A DNA stretch of 53,761 nucleotides. Source: Pseudomonadota bacterium (GTDB taxonomy: Bacteria; Pseudomonadota; Gammaproteobacteria; Burkholderiales; Burkholderiaceae_E). Made by a program: the position numbers and the translations under genes. Every line of letters starts with the position of its first letter. The stretch's first letter is position 1. Of the stretch, positions 48,983 to 53,761 are shown one piece after another. The stretch lies in NCBI GenBank assembly GCA_029779435.1, contig JAKPAM010000010.1, positions 1 to 53,761 of the forward strand, written 5' to 3'. Under the pieces are notes generated by a model. It did not search any database. It was not told the DNA's origin and worked only from the letters and a program-made list of their open reading frames with translations.

Positions 48983-49867
48983 TCAGCGGCGGGCCTGTTC
49001 GTACAGCGGCAGCACCCGCATCGCATAGACCTGCAGGTCCTGGATCCGCGTCTCGGACGACGGGTGGGTGCTCAGGAACTGGGGTCCGCTGCCGCCGCCG
49101 GCCTTGGCCATCTTCTGCCAGAGCGTGACCGCGGCGCGCGGATCGTAGCCGGCCCGCGCGGCCAGCTCGACGCCGATGCGGTCGGCCTCGCTCTCGTGCA
49201 GCCGGCTGTTCGGCAGGCCGACCGTCAGGCCATAGGCCATGTTCCCGAGCTGCGACATGCCGCTGCCGCCGCCGAGCAGCGTGGTGGCCGCGGCGATCCC
49301 CAGGTTGGCCGTAACCTGCTCGGATGCCCGCTCGCGCGCATGCTCGCGCAGCGCGTGGGCGATCTCGTGGCCCATGATGGCGGCGATCTCGTCGTCATTC
49401 AGGTTCAGCTTGGTGATCAACCCGCTGTAGAACGCGATCTTGCCGCCCGGCATGCACCAGGCGTTGAGTTCGTCCGATTCGATGACGTTGACCTCCCATG
49501 CCCATTTGGGCGCGTCGGGCCGGAATGCCGACGTCACCGGGATGATCCGGTTCGCGATCGCGCGAACGCGATTGGTCAACGCGACATTGCTGTTCAGGTG
49601 GCCCGCGCCGCGCTCCTTCTTCAACGTCTGCTGGTAGGCCTGGATCGCCCCTTCGCGCAACTCGGCTTCGGACACCAGGCTCGACATCCGCTGCGTACGG
49701 TCGATGCCGACGGTGCCGGGCGCGGTCGTCTGCACGGCCTGGCAGGCCGCCAGCAGCGCGCAGGTCGCCGTGCTGGCCAGCAACCGGCGCAGCCGGTGAT
49801 TCCGCGACCCGGCGTCCGGCGGACGGATGGTCGAGTCGGCAGCGGTATGGGACGGATCGACAGTCAA
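48983..49867 (-). CDS. M48-family metalloprotease lipoprotein
   Basis: Envelope zinc protease of the LoiP/BepA/HtpX-related M48 type, 294 residues. The signal sequence ends in a lipobox 'LLAACQ' near residue 42. The zinc motif is HEIAH in 'IMGHEIAHALREHARE', and the third ligand Glu is in 'ESEADRIGVELAARAGY'. No TPR tail follows, so it is closer to LoiP than BepA. The start is a TTG at 49867, supported by GGGAGG eight bases upstream; the N-terminal 25 residues before the hydrophobic core make the start somewhat uncertain. It is 37 bases downstream of aroC. Confidence 0.88.
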   Translation of the reverse strand: MTVDPSHTAADSTIRPPDAGSRNHRLRRLLASTATCALLAACQAVQTTAPGTVGIDRTQRMSSLVSEAELREGAIQAYQQTLKKERGAGHLNSNVALTNRVRAIANRIIPVTSAFRPDAPKWAWEVNVIESDELNAWCMPGGKIAFYSGLITKLNLNDDEIAAIMGHEIAHALREHARERASEQVTANLGIAAATTLLGGGSGMSQLGNMAYGLTVGLPNSRLHESEADRIGVELAARAGYDPRAAVTLWQKMAKAGGGSGPQFLSTHPSSETRIQDLQVYAMRVLPLYEQARR

Positions 49868-49904
49868 TGGCTTGGCCTCCCTCGTCGGATGTCGGTGAAC
49901 GGAA

Positions 49905-51014
49905 TCAGCGCCGCCAGGGCGTCGGCCCGGCGATCACGGGCGTCACCACGCGCACGCCGGCATTCTGGCCGCGGTCGCGCAGCACGTGGTCGATCAGGAC
50001 CAGCGCGAGCATCGCCTCGGCGATCGGAGTCGCGCGGATTCCGACGCAAGGGTCGTGGCGGCCGTGGGTCGCGACCTCGTTCGCGGCGCCCGTCTGGTCG
50101 ATCGAACGGCGCGCGAGGCGGATGCTCGACGTAGGCTTGATCGCGATCGACACCGTGATCGGCTGTCCGGTGGAGATCCCGCCGAGCACGCCTCCCGCCT
50201 CGTTGCCGACGAAACCGTCCGGCGTCAATTCGTCGCCGTGCTGGCTGCCGCGCTGCGCGACGCATGCGAATCCGGCGCCGATCTCCACGCCCTTGACCGC
50301 ATTGATGCCCATCATCGCATGCGCGATATCGGCGTCCAGCCGATCGAACAACGGCTCGCCGAGCCCGACCGGGACGTTCTCGGCGACGATATTGATCCGC
50401 GCGCCGCACGAGTCGCCGGCCTTGCGCAGCTCGTCCATGTAGCGTTCGAGCTCGGGCACGATCGCATCGTCGGGCGCGAAGAACGGATTGCTCGACACGC
50501 AATCCCACGACGTGAACGGGATCGCGATCTCGCCGAGCTGCGCCATGCAGCCTCGGATCCGCACGCCGAACTGCTCGTCCAGCCATTTGCGGGCGATGGC
50601 GCCGGCGGCCACCAGCGGCGCGGTAAGCCGCGCCGACGAGCGCCCGCCGCCGCGGTAATCGCGGGCACCGTACTTTTGCCAGTAGGTGTAGTCCGCATGG
50701 CCAGGCCGGAAGGTTTGCGCGATATTGCCGTAATCTTTCGATCGCGCGTCCTGGTTGCGGATCAGCAACCCGATCGGGGTGCCCGTCGTCTTACCCTCGA
50801 ACACGCCGGATAGAATTTCGACTTCATCCGGTTCTTGCCGCTGCGTTACGTGGCGCGACGTGCCGGGCCGGCGGCGATCGAGTTCGCGCTGGATATCCTC
50901 GAGCGCGAGCGCCATGCCGGGCGGGCAACCGTCGACGATGCAGCCGATCGCCGGACCGTGCGACTCGCCGAACGTGGTGACAGTGAAACTACGACCTAAG
51001 GTATTACCCGACAT
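49905..51014 (-). CDS. aroC: Chorismate synthase
   Basis: Last enzyme of the shikimate pathway, turning EPSP into chorismate with reduced FMN as cofactor. The 369-residue protein has the signatures '[18 protein letters not shown]', '[14 protein letters not shown]' with '[12 protein letters not shown]', and '[15 protein letters not shown]'. Slightly long but normal for the group. Divergent from the receptor gene at 51089 across 74 bases. It supplies chorismate for the tryptophan genes in the window. Confidence 0.97.
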   Translation of the reverse strand: MSGNTLGRSFTVTTFGESHGPAIGCIVDGCPPGMALALEDIQRELDRRRPGTSRHVTQRQEPDEVEILSGVFEGKTTGTPIGLLIRNQDARSKDYGNIAQTFRPGHADYTYWQKYGARDYRGGGRSSARLTAPLVAAGAIARKWLDEQFGVRIRGCMAQLGEIAIPFTSWDCVSSNPFFAPDDAIVPELERYMDELRKAGDSCGARINIVAENVPVGLGEPLFDRLDADIAHAMMGINAVKGVEIGAGFACVAQRGSQHGDELTPDGFVGNEAGGVLGGISTGQPITVSIAIKPTSSIRLARRSIDQTGAANEVATHGRHDPCVGIRATPIAEAMLALVLIDHVLRDRGQNAGVRVVTPVIAGPTPWRR

Positions 51015-51088
51015 GGCGTTGGCCGAGCGGAACCTCGGCGGATACTGGACTTGCTGCGATTGTAACGATTGATTCGAACAGGACTGCT

Positions 51089-52066
51089 ATGAACCGACGT
51101 AGAGAACTGCTGATGTCGATGGCCGCCGGTGCCGTCGCGGGTGGCCTGCCCGGATGGGCGCACGCCGATGGGTACCCGACCCGTCCGGTCAAGATGGTGA
51201 TCCCCTTCCCGCCCGGCGGCAGTACCGACATCGTCGGTCGGCTGCTGGCGACCCGCCTGTCGGAACCGCTGGGGCAGACGGTCGTCGTCGAGAACCGCGG
51301 CGGTGCGGGCGGCACGATCGGCGCCGCCGAAATAGCCCGCGCGACGCCGGACGGCTACACGATCGGCATCGCCACCGTCTCGACCTGCGGCACGGCGCCC
51401 AACATTTATCCGAAGCTGCCGTACGATCCGATCAAGGATTACCAGACGATCACCAACATCGCGGCCGTGCCCGGCATCATCGTCGTGCACCCGAGCTTCC
51501 CGGCCCGCAACTTCGCCGAGTTCATCAAGGTCCTGAAGGCCAACCCCGGACGCTACAACTACGCGTCGTCGGGCGCGGGCGGCGTCGGGCACATGGGCAT
51601 GGAGATGTTCAAGATCCAGAGCGGCACGTTCATGACGCACATCGGCTATCGCGGCGCCGGCCCCGCGCTGACCGACGTGCTGGCCGGCAACGTGCCGATC
51701 ATGTGGGACAACCTGTCGTCGTCGCTGCCCTACATCAAGAACGGCAAGCTGATCGCGATCGGGCTGGCCTACGACGAGCGCATCCCCCAGTTGCCGGACG
51801 TGCCGACGTTCATCGAGCTGGGCATGAAGGACTACGAGGCCACGACCTGGTACGGCCTGATCGGCCCGGCCGGCATGCCGAAGGACATCGTCGCCAAGCT
51901 GAACGCGGAGTCGGTCAAGATCATCCATTCCAACGACTTCAAGGCCCGGCTGCTGGATTCCGGCGCGTTCCCGATCGGCGACACGCCCGAACACTTCGCG
52001 GCCACGATCGCCAAGGAAGTCGTCAAGTGGAAGAAAGTGGCCGATTACGCGAAGGTCAAGCTCTGA
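51089..52066 (+). CDS. Bug-family (TTT) periplasmic substrate-binding protein
   Basis: Secreted solute receptor of the Bug/TctC type, very common in Burkholderiales, usually binding carboxylates. The 325-residue protein has an N-terminal signal with Arg pairs ('NRRRELLMSMAAGAVAGGLPG', split at residue 20), possibly Tat-type, and the family markers 'YPTRPVKMVIPFPPGGSTDIV', 'VENRGGAGGTIGAAEIARA' and 'GYRGAGPALTDVLAGNV'. AGGA lies six bases before the ATG. No TctA/TctB membrane partners are adjacent, so it is an orphan receptor. The ligand is unknown. Confidence 0.93.
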   Translation: MNRRRELLMSMAAGAVAGGLPGWAHADGYPTRPVKMVIPFPPGGSTDIVGRLLATRLSEPLGQTVVVENRGGAGGTIGAAEIARATPDGYTIGIATVSTCGTAPNIYPKLPYDPIKDYQTITNIAAVPGIIVVHPSFPARNFAEFIKVLKANPGRYNYASSGAGGVGHMGMEMFKIQSGTFMTHIGYRGAGPALTDVLAGNVPIMWDNLSSSLPYIKNGKLIAIGLAYDERIPQLPDVPTFIELGMKDYEATTWYGLIGPAGMPKDIVAKLNAESVKIIHSNDFKARLLDSGAFPIGDTPEHFAATIAKEVVKWKKVADYAKVKL

Positions 52067-52108
52067 AGCGCAGCGGTGGGCGGCATGCCGCCGGCCCGCC
52101 CTGCGATG

Positions 52109-52136
52109 AAAAAGCCCGCCATCCGGCGGGCTTTTT
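52109..52136. terminator. Bidirectional Rho-independent terminator
   Basis: AAAAAGCCCGCC, loop ATCC, GGCGGGCTTTTT: a 12-base stem with an A-run and a T-run. It serves both the receptor gene and the convergent transporter. Confidence 0.95.
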
Positions 52137-52140
52137 CCTT

Positions 52141-53757
52141 TTATCGATCGTCGAAATCCAGCGGTCGCTTGTACGTCTCGGGCAGGAACAGCAGCCCCAG
52201 CACGAACGTCATCGCCGCGACGACCACCGGATACCACAGGCCGTAGTAGATGTCGCCGGTGGCCGCGACCATCGCGAACGACGTCGTCGGCAGGAAGCCG
52301 CCGAACCAGCCGTTGCCGATGTGATACGGCAGCGACATCGACGTGTAACGGATGCGGGTCGGGAACAGCTCGACCAGCCACGCGGCGATCGGCCCATAGA
52401 CCATCGTCACCAGCAGTACCAGGTACCACAGCACCAACAGCGACCTGCCCCAGTCGAGCCTGGCCGGATCGGCCTTGGCCGGATAACCGGCTTCGATCAG
52501 TGCCCCGCTCAATGCCTTCGCATCGAAACCGTCGAGTGTCTTGTCGCCGATCCGGACCTGGATCGCCGTCGCGCCGGCCGCCTCGTGCGTCGAATACGGC
52601 ACGCCGGCCTTGGCCAGAGCCGCCTTGGCCTTGTCGCAATCGCTGGTGAACTGGCGGGTGCCGGTCGGGTCGAACTGGAAGTGGCAGTCCGCCGGGTTGG
52701 CCACGACGACGACCGGGTTCTGCGCCTGCGCGTCGAAGATCGCCGGGTTCGCGTAGTGCGTCAGTGCCTTGAACGCGGGGAAATACGTCAGCGCCGCCAG
52801 CAGGCAGCCGGCGAGCACGACCGGCTTGCGGCCGATCTTGTCCGACAGCATGCCGCACAGGATGAAGAACGGCGTGCCCAGCAGCAGGGCCCCGGCGATC
52901 AGGTAATTGGCGGTTTCACCATCGACCTTCAGCGACTGCGTCAGGAAGAACAGCGCGTAGAACTGCCCGGTGTACCAGACGACGGCCTGGCCGGCCGTGC
53001 CGCCGAGCAGGGCCATCAGCACCGTGCGGCCGTTCTTCCAGTTGCCGAACGACTCCTTCAACGGTGACTTGGAGGACTTGCCTTCCTCCTTCATCTTCTT
53101 GAAGACCGGCGACTCGTTCAGCCTGAGCCGGATCCACACCGAGATGCCCAGCAGCAGGATCGACACGAGGAACGGAATCCGCCATCCCCACACGTCGAAA
53201 TCGCTGCCGGTCAGCTTGCGGCATGCCAGGATCACCAGCAGCGACAGGAACAGCCCCAGCGTGGCCGTCGTCTGGATCCACGCGGTATAGGCGCCGCGCT
53301 TGCCCATCGGCGCGTGCTCGGCCACGTAGGTCGCCGCGCCGCCGTACTCGCCGCCCAGCGCCAGGCCCTGGAACAGCCGCAGCAGCACGAGCACGATCGG
53401 CGCCGTGATGCCGATCGCCTCGTAAGTCGGCAGTACGCCGACGATGAACGTCGACAGGCCCATGATCAGGATCGTGATCAGGAACGTGTGCTTGCGCCCG
53501 ATCAGATCCCCCAGGCGGCCGAAGAAGAGCGCCCCGAACGGGCGAACGGCGAACCCGGCCGCGAACATCAGCAGCGTCAGGATGAAGCCGGTGGTTTCGT
53601 TGACGCCCGCAAAGAAGTTCTTGGCCATCACCGCGGCCAGTGAACCGACCAGATAGAAGTCATACCACTCGAACACCGTCCCCAGCGACGATGCAAAGAT
53701 GACCATCCTCTCCTGCTTGACGTCGGCCGGGCGGGCCCCCTTCTGGCCGCTCGGCAA
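52141..53757 (-). CDS. MHS-type MFS transporter, 5' end possibly outside window
   Basis: Proton-linked metabolite symporter of the MHS branch of the MFS. The N-terminal 'GTVFEWYDFYLVGSL' and 'RPFGALFFGRLGDLIGRKHTF' are diagnostic, and 'RLFQGLALGGEYGGAA' follows. About twelve helices are visible. A soluble insert of roughly 100 residues (from 'NPAIFDAQAQNPVVVV' to 'AKADPARLDWG') interrupts two late helices and contains two Cys. The TTG at 53757 is only four bases from the window edge and the frame stays open, so the true start may lie beyond; at least 538 residues are seen. The substrate is unknown. Confidence 0.88.
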   Translation of the reverse strand: MPSGQKGARPADVKQERMVIFASSLGTVFEWYDFYLVGSLAAVMAKNFFAGVNETTGFILTLLMFAAGFAVRPFGALFFGRLGDLIGRKHTFLITILIMGLSTFIVGVLPTYEAIGITAPIVLVLLRLFQGLALGGEYGGAATYVAEHAPMGKRGAYTAWIQTTATLGLFLSLLVILACRKLTGSDFDVWGWRIPFLVSILLLGISVWIRLRLNESPVFKKMKEEGKSSKSPLKESFGNWKNGRTVLMALLGGTAGQAVVWYTGQFYALFFLTQSLKVDGETANYLIAGALLLGTPFFILCGMLSDKIGRKPVVLAGCLLAALTYFPAFKALTHYANPAIFDAQAQNPVVVVANPADCHFQFDPTGTRQFTSDCDKAKAALAKAGVPYSTHEAAGATAIQVRIGDKTLDGFDAKALSGALIEAGYPAKADPARLDWGRSLLVLWYLVLLVTMVYGPIAAWLVELFPTRIRYTSMSLPYHIGNGWFGGFLPTTSFAMVAATGDIYYGLWYPVVVAAMTFVLGLLFLPETYKRPLDFDDR

Positions 53758-53761
53758 CGCT

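Overview
The window is about 53.8 kb of high-GC chromosomal DNA whose gene content and order fit a betaproteobacterium of the order Burkholderiales. The evidence is the eno-ftsB and pyrG-kdsA-eno arrangement, the leuCDB-asd-fimV-truA-trpFBA-accD-folC-dedD-cvpA-purF string, a Bug/TTT periplasmic receptor, ScoAB and a lexA-imuA-imuB cassette. No rRNA, tRNA, CRISPR array, insertion sequence or phage gene was seen. The genus cannot be told from these data.

Layout. (1) 1-6188: hslO (+) converges on a minus-strand unit that reads degenerate histidine-kinase-like gene, pyrG, kdsA, eno, ftsB. (2) 6189-13732: acyl and ketone-body metabolism, with scoA-scoB, a hotdog thioesterase, an MFS exporter divergent from an AraC-type regulator, an SDR oxidoreductase and ETF-ubiquinone oxidoreductase. 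(3) 13733-17878: a glycine-rich RRM protein divergent from lexA, with lexA-imuA-imuB behind a perfect SOS box. (4) 17919-20437: UgpQ-like phosphodiesterase and two lipoproteins. (5) 20637-26614: a MoxR-DUF58-VWA cluster preceded by a membrane-anchored trypsin-like protease, with a second, paralogous VWA protein divergently encoded. (6) 26800-32197: thiolase, a small secreted protein, and dnaE2 behind its own perfect SOS box. (7) 32255-48823 (minus): purine, cell-envelope, folate, fatty-acid, tryptophan, lysine/threonine and leucine genes. (8) 48983-53761: M48 lipoprotein protease, aroC, a Bug receptor and an MHS-type transporter that runs off the window.

How they work together. LexA, ImuA, ImuB and DnaE2 form the SOS mutagenesis system (the DnaE2 mutasome), here split into two LexA-controlled loci about 11 kb apart. 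MoxR, DUF58 and VWA proteins are a known chaperone-like set; the nearby serine protease and duplicated VWA gene suggest a local envelope module. ScoAB, thiolase, thioesterase and ETF-QO point to active ketone-body and fatty-acid use. The long minus-strand block is ordinary housekeeping with conserved order.

The most unusual items are: a protein upstream of pyrG that keeps the NarX/UhpB histidine-kinase layout but has lost its catalytic residues; a perfect nine-base minisatellite coding a GGS linker inside ImuB; the inverted VWA duplication; a stem-loop in the leader of the RNA-binding protein gene; and stacked 13- and 14-base tandem repeats plus a palindrome between the MFS and AraC genes.
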